From positions 248,001-312,000 of the forward strand of contig JAEZCA010000035.1 of NCBI GenBank assembly GCA_023412665.1: DNA of 64,000 bases, written 5' to 3'. This DNA is from Bacillota bacterium (GTDB lineage: Bacteria > Bacillota > Clostridia > Acetivibrionales > DTU013). Made by a program: the position numbers and the translations under genes. This document shows, in pieces, positions 8,564 through 16,802 of the stretch. Below the pieces are notes generated by a model. The model made no database searches. It had not been told where the DNA came from and was given only the letters and a program-made list of their open reading frames with translations. Each line of letters opens with the position of its first letter. The first letter of the stretch is position 1.

Positions 8564-8652
8564 AACAAGGCGGGAGATATGCTCACCTGAAAGGCAAATC
8601 GGTACTCGCCACCTGTAGAGGTGGGGCGGGGGGGTCCATTATACGCCTTGTT
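8564..8652. ncRNA. Unassigned structured element (possible small RNA or leader)
   Basis: A GC-rich, highly self-complementary block in an otherwise AT-rich spacer. The outer arms AACAAGGCG (8564-8572) and CGCCTTGTT (8644-8652) are perfect complements. Inside, CCACCT/AGGTGG form a tetraloop hairpin (8609-8624), surrounded by GGCG/CGCC and G/C runs. On the minus strand TATAAT (8638-8643) with TTATAG 17 bp upstream could start an RNA near 8631, towards the flavoprotein gene; on the plus strand it would be a leader of the chemoreceptor. I matched it to no riboswitch I can recall with confidence. A cyclic-di-GMP-I core was looked for and not found. Strand is unresolved. Confidence 0.45.
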
Positions 8653-8767
8653 ATATCAAGCTATAACATGTTATTATTAATCATAACATCTAAATAATTA
8701 AAAATGCCAGCAAAAAATGTACCAGGGAAAGCAGTAATAAAACACAGCATAATTTGGAGGAATAATC

Positions 8768-10765
8768 ATGAAAAGTATCAAGCAAAAGATGATCCTTTGC
8801 ATCGGCACTATGCTATTAGTAATGTTTTTAGGTTTGACCCTTCTGTTTAACAAAATCTCATCTGACAGTTTGATCAGAATCTCAGACAATGCATTGGAAA
8901 ATCTGGCATTGCAGGGCGCTGAAACTGTTTCAGCAAAAGTGGAAAGTGTCATAAATGAGCTTGAAGCTGTTGCCGAACGAGAAATTCTAAAAGATGCAGA
9001 TATCCCATGGGAAGCAAAAAGATCGATACTTAAGGAAATAGTCAAGAAAGAAGGACACCTGAGGATAGGCCTTTCAGATCTGCAAGGCAACCTTAAGACT
9101 ACAGAGGGTTCCAGTATGGATATAAGTGACCGTCCATTCTTTCTATCGGCTGTCAACGGGCAGCCTGCAGTATCCGATCCTATTGTTGCAATGGGTAATA
9201 GTATAATACTTATCAACTATGCAGTACCTGTGTATAATGGAACAAATGTCGCTGCAGTACTTGTTGCCACCAGAGACGGAGGTGACCTGAGCGAGATAAC
9301 CAATGAAATAACCTTCGGACAATCCGGCAGGGCGTTTATGATAAACAAGCAGGGTACTACCGTTGCACATAGCGACAGAAATCTCGTAATTAATATGGAC
9401 AATGACTTCGAAAATATAAAAAACGACCCTCAGCTTGCTCAACTGGTGGAATTGGAGAAAAAGATGGTCGCCGGCGAGAGCGGTGTAGGTAACTATACAT
9501 ACAATGGGGCTTCCAAAATAATGGGGTATGCACCGGTAAAGGGCACAGACTGGTCACTGGCATTAGCTGCTCCAAGAGATGAGGTCCTGTCGGAGCTGAC
9601 CGCTATGAACAAAAAGGTATCGATAATGGCTATTATCTTCATATTACTTGGCATAATCATTACATACATAATATCAGAAATGATTTCCAGTCCAATAATG
9701 TCCGTATCCAATATGCTTAAAATAATCGCAAACGGAGATTTCTCAGTCAAAATACCGGAGAAACTCACCAAAAGCAAGGATGAAATAGGTTTGTTGGCCA
9801 GATCTGCCGCTGCCATGGCTGAAACTGTCAGAGAAGCTGTAAAGGGAGTCTATGAGGAGTCGAATAATGTAGCTGAGGCTGCTTCCGTTACTAACAGCCT
9901 GATAAGTGGTCTGAACGCCGGGGTGGAGGACGTACTTGCAACAACAGAACAGCTTTCTGCCGGCATGGAGGAAACCGCAGCATCGGCGGAAGAAATGAAT
10001 GCCGCTTCTCTTGAAATAGACAGCGCGGTAGAAGATATTGCAAAGAGGGCTCAAGAAGGCTCAATTACCATCAGCAGGATAAGTGAAAAAGCAAATTCCC
10101 TTAAGAAGAGTTTTATCGCGTCACAGAAGTCAGGCGAGGAAAAATTCGTAAGGATCAAAAATGATCTTGACACAGCACTTGAAGAATCAAAAGCTGTAGA
10201 ACAGATACACAGCCTTGCCGAATCGATCCTTCGTATAACCTCACAGACCAACCTTTTATCGCTGAACGCTGCCATAGAAGCCGCCAGAGCCGGTGAAGCA
10301 GGAAAAGGCTTCGCAGTAGTCGCAGACCAGATAAGAAAGCTCGCTGAGGATTCAAAGGAAAGTGTTACAAGAATACAGCAGATAGCCCGCAATGTGGTTA
10401 AATCGGTAGAGAACCTCTCAAACAGCTCCGGCGGTATGATGCAGTATATTATGACCGATGTCAGTAAGGATTACGATATGATGCTCAATACAGTTGAAGA
10501 TTATGGAAATGATGCTGATATGATGAACTCACTCATAATGGATTTCTCTGCAACTACCGAACAGCTTGCTGCATCCATCCAGAACATGATTAAGGCCATC
10601 AATGATGTTGCTGTTGCTTCGGGAGAGGGCGCGGAAGGAACCGCAAACATATCGGGAAAGATGTTTGATGTCGCCGGAAAAGCAATTCAGGTACTAGAAA
10701 AAGCAAAGGTCACAGCAGTGGGATCTGAGCACCTTACAGAGATTATGTCACGATTCAGGATTTGA
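8768..10765 (+). CDS. Methyl-accepting chemotaxis protein with dCache sensor
   Basis: 665 aa, sister of the receptor at 2067. Membrane segment 1 lies at about 8-28, then a dCache sensor (about 30-278, with DRPFFLSAVNGQ in the position matching DREYFKRASKGE). Membrane segment 2 (about 283-305), HAMP and the signalling domain follow. The hairpin tip ITSQTNLLSLNAAIEAARAGE is near residue 490. Both receptors share a D-V-x-K-D-Y-D-x-M-L stretch after the tip. TTGGAGGAA precedes the ATG. A strong terminator follows. It probably arose by duplication followed by divergence of the sensor. The ligand is unknown. Confidence 0.95.
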   Translation: MKSIKQKMILCIGTMLLVMFLGLTLLFNKISSDSLIRISDNALENLALQGAETVSAKVESVINELEAVAEREILKDADIPWEAKRSILKEIVKKEGHLRIGLSDLQGNLKTTEGSSMDISDRPFFLSAVNGQPAVSDPIVAMGNSIILINYAVPVYNGTNVAAVLVATRDGGDLSEITNEITFGQSGRAFMINKQGTTVAHSDRNLVINMDNDFENIKNDPQLAQLVELEKKMVAGESGVGNYTYNGASKIMGYAPVKGTDWSLALAAPRDEVLSELTAMNKKVSIMAIIFILLGIIITYIISEMISSPIMSVSNMLKIIANGDFSVKIPEKLTKSKDEIGLLARSAAAMAETVREAVKGVYEESNNVAEAASVTNSLISGLNAGVEDVLATTEQLSAGMEETAASAEEMNAASLEIDSAVEDIAKRAQEGSITISRISEKANSLKKSFIASQKSGEEKFVRIKNDLDTALEESKAVEQIHSLAESILRITSQTNLLSLNAAIEAARAGEAGKGFAVVADQIRKLAEDSKESVTRIQQIARNVVKSVENLSNSSGGMMQYIMTDVSKDYDMMLNTVEDYGNDADMMNSLIMDFSATTEQLAASIQNMIKAINDVAVASGEGAEGTANISGKMFDVAGKAIQVLEKAKVTAVGSEHLTEIMSRFRI

Positions 10766-10824
10766 TCGCGGTATATAAACGCCCTCCCCCTTGACAGGAG
10801 GAGAGCAATCATTGCTGCATAAAT

Positions 10825-10864
10825 AAGGGACCGGGTAATATTTAAAATATTCCCGATCCCTTTT
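10825..10864 (+). terminator. Terminator after chemoreceptor
   Basis: AAGGGACCGGG pairs with CCCGATCCCTT around an AATATTTAAAATATT inner stem and is followed by TTTT. Confidence 0.75.
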
Positions 10865-10869
10865 CCGAC

Positions 10870-10916
10870 CCGAAGACCGGGATCGAACCGGTACGACTTT
10901 AAGGCCCGCAGGATTA
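10870..10916 (-). pseudogene. Truncated tRNA-Leu 3' half
   Basis: On the minus strand ATCCTGCG, then TCGTACCGGTTCGATCCCGG and TCTTCGG closely match the variable arm, T arm and 3' acceptor strand of the intact tRNA-Leu 70 bp away. The variable loop differs, the acceptor ends GGGT rather than GGCACCA, and no matching 5' acceptor or D arm precedes it. It looks like the remnant of a tandem tRNA copy or an attachment-site duplication. Confidence 0.6.
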
Positions 10917-10948
10917 AACCTATTCAAATTAGGTGTCAAGGCATGAAT

Positions 10949-10978
10949 AAAGGCTTCAGGAAAAACCCTGAAGCCTTT
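10949..10978 (-). terminator. Terminator of tRNA-Leu
   Basis: AAAGGCTTCAGG and CCTGAAGCCTTT form a perfect 12-bp stem immediately at the tRNA CCA end, followed on the minus strand by ATTC. It also separates the tRNA from its truncated copy. Confidence 0.75.
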
Positions 10979-11064
10979 GGTGCCGAAGACCGGGGTCGAA
11001 CCGGTACGATATCGCTATCGCAGGATTTTAAGTCCTGTGCGTCTGCCAGTTCCGCCACTTCGGC
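10978..11064 (-). tRNA. tRNA-Leu (TAA)
   Basis: 87 nt with encoded CCA. The minus-strand acceptor GCCGAAG pairs with CTTCGGC. The anticodon stem-loop CAGGACTTAAAATCCTG gives anticodon TAA. A long variable arm (GCGATAGCGATATCG) marks a class II tRNA, and the T arm is CCGGTTCGACCCCGG. Confidence 0.95.
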
Positions 11065-11084
11065 ATATAAGCTACGACTACAAT

Positions 11085-11113
11085 ATAATAACATCACTGC
11101 TTTTAAAAAGCAA
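11085..11113 (-). promoter_or_regulatory. Promoter of tRNA-Leu
   Basis: On the minus strand TTGCTT (11108-11113) and TATTAT (11085-11090) have a 17-bp spacer, ending 20 bp before the tRNA. Confidence 0.55.
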
Positions 11114-11135
11114 GTGGAACAAACCGCCACAAATT

Positions 11136-11561
11136 CTAGAAATACTGGCTGGATTTGCGGTATCCGCCGCTTCCTCTCTTGGACTCGAAGCTCTTCTTCA
11201 GATCATGGATTCTTTCGTCGCTGTCCTTCATGTATTTTGCAAGGCGATCCTCAAATGAAAGGCCCTCATTGCCGTTTCTGCCCCAATCGATCTCCATGGG
11301 CGGTCTGGCTGCCCTGGGTGCAGCACTGCGGTCGATGGCCTTTTTTATAGACAGGCTTATTTTGCCATTATCCATCGAAAGTACCTTTACCTTGACTTGC
11401 TGGTTTTCCTGTATATGATTTTTGATATCCTTGACGTATTCCTCAGCGATCTCGGAAATGTGAACCAAACCCGTTTTCCCATCAGGCAGTTGGATGAAAG
11501 CCCCGAAATTTGTTATTCCGGCTACTTTTCCCTCAACTATGCTACCAACCTCAACAAGCAT
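11136..11561 (-). CDS. yabR: S1 RNA-binding domain protein YabR
   Basis: 141 aa. One S1 domain at residues 1-75 (VGSIVEGKVAGITNFGAFIQL, GLVHISEIA, then KVLSMDNGKISLSIK), followed by a charged, probably disordered tail. This is the general stress protein 13/YabR type. It probably binds RNA or associates with ribosomes; its exact role is not settled. It is last in the yabP-yabQ-divIC-yabR order known from Bacillus and clostridia, which supports the name. AAGGAGG precedes the ATG. Confidence 0.88.
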   Translation of the reverse strand: MLVEVGSIVEGKVAGITNFGAFIQLPDGKTGLVHISEIAEEYVKDIKNHIQENQQVKVKVLSMDNGKISLSIKKAIDRSAAPRAARPPMEIDWGRNGNEGLSFEDRLAKYMKDSDERIHDLKKSFESKRGSGGYRKSSQYF

Positions 11562-11716
11562 ACAAAAAGAAATCCTCCTTAAGTTCTTAAAACGGTCACT
11601 ACCGTTTATTATGCGCTCGGGTCCGCTCCTTGAATAAGCAATTCGATTATATAGTATGTGGAAATTTTCGTCAAGCCTGTATTTATAGGCGTTACAAGAT
11701 TTTGAGAGGAAGATTG

Positions 11717-11995
11717 CTATTTACCGATATCTACATAAACCCTTTCATTCTTCTTCACCATTCCAAGTTTTTCCCGGGCAATTTTCTCTATATATTCATC
11801 GTTCTGTATCATTTCGTTTTCTTTGGACAGTTCCTCATTCAGCTCTGTCTCGTACTCGATCTTGTCCTCCATCCTGTCCAACTCCAGGCCTTTAGCGTAC
11901 AATAATTTCTGCTGGTTTACAGCAATATATGATAGATAAAGAAATATAACGAGTAAAAATATTACTCCTATTGTAGATTTCTTGTTTTTTTTCAT
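11717..11995 (-). CDS. divIC: Septum formation initiator DivIC/FtsB family
   Basis: 92 aa. A short basic cytoplasmic tail, one membrane segment (about 9-27), then an extracytoplasmic coiled coil (about 30-70) and the conserved YIEKIAREKLGMVKKNERVY end. DivIC works with FtsL and DivIB in the division septum; in spore formers it also acts in the sporulation septum. Position between yabQ and yabR matches the conserved gene order. The start is preceded by GGGGAG. Confidence 0.9.
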   Translation of the reverse strand: MKKNKKSTIGVIFLLVIFLYLSYIAVNQQKLLYAKGLELDRMEDKIEYETELNEELSKENEMIQNDEYIEKIAREKLGMVKKNERVYVDIGK

Positions 11996-12105
11996 CAGCT
12001 GATACTCCCCGGTATGGAGATGTTATCTCCCGTTACTCGATTGCATTTTAATCCTATGTATGTTCTAAATAAATCCGTCCTCATTATATAAATTCTATAC
12101 AGCTT

Positions 12106-12801
12106 TTAAAAATCCTTCTTAATTCCTTCAAATCTTTGTTTAATTGCCCTCTTTCCGGCATTTTTTCTCTTTGACCGGGTAAATATCCTATTGATAAACA
12201 CTGACTTCCCTTTTTTAGCTGTTCCCATATTTGACTTTTCTTTATTTGCTTGCTCATCTTTTGCTTTTGTCTTATTTACTCTGATCCTATTGGCTTTCTC
12301 CTTCCTTGCTGCCGCCCTGCTTGCTTTCTCAACCCTTGCTCTTTCCTTGCTTGCTCTTCTCCTGTCCCCCGCCTTTCTGATCTCAGCTGCACTTATATCT
12401 GCCAGCTTACGCACTGGTATTGCAAGCAGCTTTATTATCATTCTGAAAGGGTACGATGCAATAAAGGAGAGGAACCTGATCATTTTCACTGTCACCCTTA
12501 TGATAAAGAGTGATGAGCTCATTATTATATGGCTGAGCATAAGTGCATACAGCACAACTCCTATAAACGCGCCAAGAAACAGGAATCCCCTGAGCTCTCC
12601 ATCATTGCTGTAGAAAATTGTGACGGACATGATGACAGCGGCTATCAGCCAGTACAGCACATCCTGCACAAAGGTCACCAGATCGCCTGTTTTTACAGCC
12701 TTCCTGAGTATCCTGAACAGATCGTATATAAATGCGGCTGCCATTCCGCATACTGTTGTCCACAAAAACACTATTACCTGATCAGTGACCGACAGTATCA
12801 T
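12106..12801 (-). CDS. yabQ: Spore cortex biosynthesis protein YabQ
   Basis: 231 aa. Four or so hydrophobic segments occupy the first 130 residues (QVIVFLWTTVCGMAAAFIYDLFRILRK is the family signature region). A long Lys/Arg/Ala-rich tail of about 90 residues follows. YabQ is a membrane protein of the outer forespore membrane needed for cortex formation. The ATG overlaps the yabP stop by four bases, so the two are translationally coupled. The tail is longer and more basic than I would expect for the family and is probably disordered. Confidence 0.85.
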   Translation of the reverse strand: MILSVTDQVIVFLWTTVCGMAAAFIYDLFRILRKAVKTGDLVTFVQDVLYWLIAAVIMSVTIFYSNDGELRGFLFLGAFIGVVLYALMLSHIIMSSSLFIIRVTVKMIRFLSFIASYPFRMIIKLLAIPVRKLADISAAEIRKAGDRRRASKERARVEKASRAAARKEKANRIRVNKTKAKDEQANKEKSNMGTAKKGKSVFINRIFTRSKRKNAGKRAIKQRFEGIKKDF

Positions 12802-13091
12802 TTGAACATCCGGGCAAAGAAGCCTCCGCCCTTATTCCTCGGCCCTTCTCTGTCTGAATATTCGCAGCTGATGATCTCTCCTTCAATCCCCAGCTCCGAG
12901 CTGTCGATATTTAGCTTGTTTATATGCAGATCCACCCCTTTTACTACCAGTACTCCAAGCTCGGTATCAACGATAACGCACTCGTCATTAAAGCTCTCTA
13001 CATCTATAACGCCTGAAACATTAAGCTTTTCCCTGTTTTCAAGAATGAGGTTCTGGACCTTGGGCTTTGGTATTTTCTTATCCTCGATCAT
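12798..13091 (-). CDS. yabP: Sporulation protein YabP
   Basis: 97 aa from the ATG at 13089-13091, chosen because GGGAGG lies five bases upstream; a longer frame to 13172 lacks a ribosome site. The body NLILENREKLNVSGVIDVESFNDECVIVDTELGVLVVKG is the YabP/YqfC-type beta-rich core. YabP is produced in the mother cell and is needed for spore cortex/coat assembly. It starts a unit with yabQ, divIC and yabR, after a terminator that separates it from rqcP. Confidence 0.88.
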   Translation of the reverse strand: MIEDKKIPKPKVQNLILENREKLNVSGVIDVESFNDECVIVDTELGVLVVKGVDLHINKLNIDSSELGIEGEIISCEYSDREGPRNKGGGFFARMFK

Positions 13092-13200
13092 ATTGACCCT
13101 CCCATGCAAACTAATTGGACAATTATGCACAAAAACACATAGCTGAGCATAATAATATATATGCATGTACAATTAATATAATGCCGCAGCAGTCAAACGA

Positions 13201-13243
13201 AAAAATCCCATCAGGGTATAATAACAGACCCGTCCGGGATTTT
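13201..13243 (-). terminator. Terminator between rqcP and yabP
   Basis: AAAATCCC and GGGATTTT with inner AGGGT/ACCC form a long stem, with T/A runs on both sides. On the minus strand it follows rqcP and splits the cluster into two transcripts. Confidence 0.7.
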
Positions 13244-13280
13244 CTTCAAATATTGCACATATAGGAGCCAGATCTGCATG

Positions 13281-13520
13281 CTACCTGATCACATACATTT
13301 CCTTGGCTCCCTCTTTTGTTACATGTTCAGCTACCGATGTGACCTCGACCTTTGTAAGATTGCTGCCAAAGCGTATCTCGATTATGTCGCCGATTTTTAC
13401 TTCCGCCCCGGGTTTTACTGTCTTGCCGTTTATAGCCACATGGCCTGTCTCACAGGCTTCATTTGCAAGCGTGCGTCTTTTTATCAGCCTGGAAACCTTT
13501 AAGTATTTATCGATCCTCAT
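13281..13520 (-). CDS. rqcP: S4-domain RNA-binding protein RqcP (YabO/Hsp15 family)
   Basis: 79 aa, almost wholly one S4 domain: MRIDKYLKVSRLIKRRTLANEAC, then GHVAINGKTVKPGAEVKIGD. In Bacillus the YabO protein (RqcP) binds stalled 50S subunits and helps RqcH add alanine tails in ribosome quality control. Its place between hup and yabP is the conserved one. AAGGGG precedes the ATG. Confidence 0.88.
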   Translation of the reverse strand: MRIDKYLKVSRLIKRRTLANEACETGHVAINGKTVKPGAEVKIGDIIEIRFGSNLTKVEVTSVAEHVTKEGAKEMYVIR

Positions 13521-13573
13521 AAAAATATCCCCTTAATAAATTTGTCCTGCAAATCTGATAGATTGCCGGTTCT

Positions 13574-13849
13574 CTATTTGTTTACCATATCCTTCAATGC
13601 CTTTCCTACTCTGAATACAGGCGCCTTTGATGCTTCGATGGTTATCTCCTTCTTTGTCTGAGGATTTCTGCCTTTTCTCGCAGCCCTCTCTCGTACCTCG
13701 AAGGACCCGAAACCAACCAACTGGACCCTGTCCCCATTGACAAGCGCCTCCTCGACGCTTTCCATGAAAGCATTCAGTGCTTTTTCCGCGTCTGCCTTTG
13801 TTATTTCGCCCTTCTCAGACATGCTCCTTACCAATTCGGATTTATTCAT
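13574..13849 (-). CDS. hup: HU-family DNA-binding protein
   Basis: 91 aa. It begins MNKSELVRSMSEKGEITKADAEKALNAF and has the conserved GFGSFEVRERAARKGRNPQT arm and the APVFRVGKALKDMV end. HU is the main nucleoid protein and bends DNA without sequence preference. GGAGGG precedes the ATG. It lies between mazG and rqcP, as in many Bacillota. Confidence 0.96.
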   Translation of the reverse strand: MNKSELVRSMSEKGEITKADAEKALNAFMESVEEALVNGDRVQLVGFGSFEVRERAARKGRNPQTKKEITIEASKAPVFRVGKALKDMVNK

Positions 13850-13876
13850 CCAATTCCCTCCTATACTTATCGGCAG

Positions 13877-14671
13877 TTACTTTTGCGGGAGCTTATGCTT
13901 TGCCTCGTTCCAGAGTTCATCCATCTCCGCCAGGCTCATATCTTCAAGCCTCTTGCCTGCTTTTGTGCTTTGCTGTTCGATATACTCAAAGCGTCTGATG
14001 AATTTGCCGATCGTTCCGTTAAGAGCCAGCTCCGGCTGGATCTTTAAGAACCTGGACACATTGACGAGCGCAAAGAACGCATCTCCCAATTCATCAGTAA
14101 TTCTTTCCACATTATTACTCTTATATACATCCCGCAACTCCCGTATTTCCTCATCCACCTTGCTGAATGCATCTTCTACGTCATCCCAGTCAAATCCCAC
14201 CTGGGCTGCCTTCTGCTGGACCTTGTAGCTGCGCATCAGTGCCGGCAGATTTGAAGGCACATCCTTCAGCACGCCTGTCTGGCTTTTCAGCTTTTTCTCC
14301 TTCTTTTTTATAGCCTCCCAGTTTTCAACCACCTTTTCAGCCGTGTCCGCCCTGACATCTCCGAAAATATGAGGATGCCGCGATATCAGCTTCTGGCAAA
14401 CCTCTGTCGTCACATCTTCGATATCAAAATCACCCTTCTCTTTGGCAATCTGCGCATGAAACACTATCTGCAGCAGCAGATCGCCGAGTTCGTTGCAGAA
14501 TTTGTCCTTGTCTCCCGCGTCCAGCGCCTCAAGAACCTCATATGTCTCTTCTATCATATAGATACGCAGGCTTTCATGAGTCTGCTCCCTGTCCCAGGGA
14601 CATCCACCCTCGCCCCTCAGCTTTGCCATTATTTCCAGCAGGTCGTTGAAACTGTATTTTTCCTTAAGCAT
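13877..14671 (-). CDS. mazG: Nucleoside triphosphate pyrophosphohydrolase MazG
   Basis: 264 aa from the ATG at 14669-14671, chosen for the AGGAG eight bases upstream; the frame extends to 14719 without a better site. Two MazG domains are visible. The first has GGCPWDREQTHESLRIYMIEETYEVLEA and ELGDLLLQIVFHA; the second has DDVEDAFSKVDEEIRELRD and ELGDAFFALVNVSRF. The E-E-x-x-E/E-x-x-D motifs bind Mg. It hydrolyses (d)NTPs to monophosphates. It starts the cluster mazG-hup-rqcP. The N-terminal methylase domain found in Bacillus YabN is absent. Confidence 0.93.
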   Translation of the reverse strand: MLKEKYSFNDLLEIMAKLRGEGGCPWDREQTHESLRIYMIEETYEVLEALDAGDKDKFCNELGDLLLQIVFHAQIAKEKGDFDIEDVTTEVCQKLISRHPHIFGDVRADTAEKVVENWEAIKKKEKKLKSQTGVLKDVPSNLPALMRSYKVQQKAAQVGFDWDDVEDAFSKVDEEIRELRDVYKSNNVERITDELGDAFFALVNVSRFLKIQPELALNGTIGKFIRRFEYIEQQSTKAGKRLEDMSLAEMDELWNEAKHKLPQK

Positions 14672-14816
14672 AATATTATCTCCTATACTTATGTAAACAA
14701 AATAAAACGGGCAGCACAACTGATGTATGACTATCCTGTTTTATTTTATCCCATTTTTATCGATGATAGCAACAGAACAAATAAATATAACGAGCAGGCC
14801 CCCGCCTCGCTATTGC

Positions 14817-15125
14817 TCAGATGAGTCCTTTTCTGACAGCCAGTGCGATTATAGTCACGTGCAGACATACAATGGCAGCCTTTATGGTCAGGATCATATA
14901 AAGGCTGTATTTTACCCATCGTACCCTTTTTTGAAAATGATATATAAACAGAATAAGGGCCACAGCAATTGTACATGCAAACGTACACACCATAAACGGG
15001 TCCTGCATCACAAGCGAACCAATTACAGGATTGGCTTCACTGATGTATTTGAGCTCTATACCGGCAATAGTGGCTGCCGCATCGAGCACTGACAGTATTA
15101 TTATCAATGTTATCAGCTTCCTCAT
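14817..15125 (-). CDS. DUF5658-like small membrane protein
   Basis: 102 aa from the ATG at 15123-15125. The frame reaches a TTG at 15206, but that start would overlap the uxaC terminator. Three hydrophobic segments; the conserved-looking features are LDAAATIAGIELKYISEANPVIGSLV in the first loop and FMVCTFACTIAVALILF. An L-D-x-x-x-T near helix 1 followed by E-x-NP is typical of DUF5658 proteins. Function unknown. The ribosome site is weak (GGGG). Weak link to its neighbours. Confidence 0.6.
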   Translation of the reverse strand: MRKLITLIIILSVLDAAATIAGIELKYISEANPVIGSLVMQDPFMVCTFACTIAVALILFIYHFQKRVRWVKYSLYMILTIKAAIVCLHVTIIALAVRKGLI

Positions 15126-15204
15126 ATAGCCCCGCAATACTTGAAGTATAGTTACTATATAAGGATAACTCATTTCTGGATTAAATTGGTATTTCCTGGA
15201 AATC

Positions 15205-15230
15205 AAAAAAGGCAGGTTTTATCTCCTGCC
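15205..15230 (-). terminator. Terminator after uxaC
   Basis: On the minus strand GGCAGG pairs with CCTGCC and is followed by six T. It ends the hexuronate operon. Confidence 0.8.
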
Positions 15231-15272
15231 CTGTTTGAATAGAGAAAGCTTCTCCCTTGCACTGCAGATAAA

Positions 15273-16679
15273 TCATATATCAAATCCAAAATAATTCTTT
15301 GCATTGTTAAAGCTTATGTCTTCTGCCATTCTGCCCAGCAGCTTCGTATCATTCGGCGCTTCTCCGTTCTCAGCCCATTGCCCGAGTATGCTGCAAAGAA
15401 TACGTCTGAAATATTCATGGCGGGTGTATGACAAAAAGCTGCGCGAATCTGTCAGCATTCCAACAAACCTGCTCAGCAGGCCTGTGCTGGCCAGTGCGAT
15501 CATCTGCTTTTTCATTCCATCCAGCTGATCGTTGAACCACCATGCCGACCCGAACTGTATCTTCCCGGGAATACCACCGCCCTGGAAACATCCGGCAATA
15601 GTACCGAGCACTTCATTATCTCTGGGGTTGAGACAGTAAAGGATCGTTTTTGGCAGCCCGCCTTTACTTTCTATACTGTCCAGCAGCCTTGACAACGCCG
15701 ATGCAAAACTTATATCGCCTATGGCGTCATATCCTGTATCCGGTCCCAGCAGCTTGAATTGCCGTGTATTGTTGTTTCTCATACAGCCAATATGCAGCTG
15801 CATCACCCATCCGAGTTTGCTATACTGTTTGCCCAGGAAGATTATCAGATCACTCTTGTATTTATTTACTTCATCAGCCTCAAGAGTCTTGCCTGCCAGA
15901 GCCTTCGTAAAAACAGCAGAGACCTCGACTTCGGAGCAATCCATGTAAACAGGAGGCTCAAGTGCATGATCAGATATCCTGCAGCCTTTTTCGTGGAAAT
16001 AGTTCAGCCTTCCCAATAGAGCATCCTTAAAATCAGAATAACTATTTATACTCATGCCCGATGCTTTTTCAAGCTTCGCCAGCCACTCGGTAAAGCCGGC
16101 CTTGTCTATGTTGATACCTTTATCAGGTCTGAAAGTCGGAAGCACTTTGACGTCGAAAGATTCATCCTTGCTTATCATATCGTGAAACTCAAGTGTGTCG
16201 GCAGGATCATCGGTTGTGCATAATGCCCTTACATTTGAACGCCTGATGAGCTCTCTTGCTGAAAATCCGACCTGCTTAAGCAGGTCATTGCATTTGCTCC
16301 AGATATCCCCGGCAGTTTCAGGCGACAGCAATTGATCTATCCCAAAGAACCTCTTCAGTTCCAGATGTGTCCAATGATACAGCGGATTGCCGATACAGTA
16401 CTGCATCGTTTCCGCCCATTTAAAGAATTTGTCCCTGTCATCGGCATCACCGGTGATATACTTCTCATCCACGCCGTTTATACGCATGGCACGCCACTTG
16501 TAGTGGTCGCCTCCGAGCCAGACCTCGGTTATGTTCCTGTATTTCTTGTTCTCCGCGATCTCGCGCGGATTCAGATGGCAATGGTAGTCGATTATGGGCA
16601 TGTTCTTCGCATGCTCGTGATAAAGCCTGACTGCGGTCTCATTCTGCAGCAGAAAATTTTCGTCCATAAACTCTTTCAT
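15273..16679 (-). CDS. uxaC: Glucuronate isomerase UxaC
   Basis: 468 aa, the usual family length. It isomerises D-glucuronate to D-fructuronate (and D-galacturonate to D-tagaturonate) in the cytoplasm. Family signatures include MPIIDYHCHLNPREIAE near the N-terminus (metal-binding HxH), EVWLGGDHYKWRAMR, and WWFNDQLDGMKKQM plus GMLTDSRSFLSYTRHEYFRR near the C-terminus. It is the last gene of a minus-strand series: SDR fructuronate reductase, gnd, LarA homologue, uxaC. GGAG lies eight bases before the ATG. Confidence 0.95.
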   Translation of the reverse strand: MKEFMDENFLLQNETAVRLYHEHAKNMPIIDYHCHLNPREIAENKKYRNITEVWLGGDHYKWRAMRINGVDEKYITGDADDRDKFFKWAETMQYCIGNPLYHWTHLELKRFFGIDQLLSPETAGDIWSKCNDLLKQVGFSARELIRRSNVRALCTTDDPADTLEFHDMISKDESFDVKVLPTFRPDKGINIDKAGFTEWLAKLEKASGMSINSYSDFKDALLGRLNYFHEKGCRISDHALEPPVYMDCSEVEVSAVFTKALAGKTLEADEVNKYKSDLIIFLGKQYSKLGWVMQLHIGCMRNNNTRQFKLLGPDTGYDAIGDISFASALSRLLDSIESKGGLPKTILYCLNPRDNEVLGTIAGCFQGGGIPGKIQFGSAWWFNDQLDGMKKQMIALASTGLLSRFVGMLTDSRSFLSYTRHEYFRRILCSILGQWAENGEAPNDTKLLGRMAEDISFNNAKNYFGFDI

Positions 16680-16802
16680 TACACATGCTCCTCACTCTAA
16701 ACATATTTGCTCTTTTACCGGCCGTCTGTTATTCGCCCAATCCTTCACCTGCTGTCCTCTGCCGCCAAGCTCCACTTGCCCTGCAGGTCTTCCTCCGCCG
16801 TC

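Noticed and set aside
8560..8660. Cyclic-di-GMP riboswitch upstream of the chemoreceptor
   Set aside because: Considered because such switches often precede chemoreceptor genes, but the conserved class I core and class II pseudoknot sequences are not present.
12191..12613. Plus-strand Leu/Ser/Phe-rich frame
   Set aside because: Antisense of the Lys/Arg/Ala-rich tail of YabQ; its composition is explained by that.
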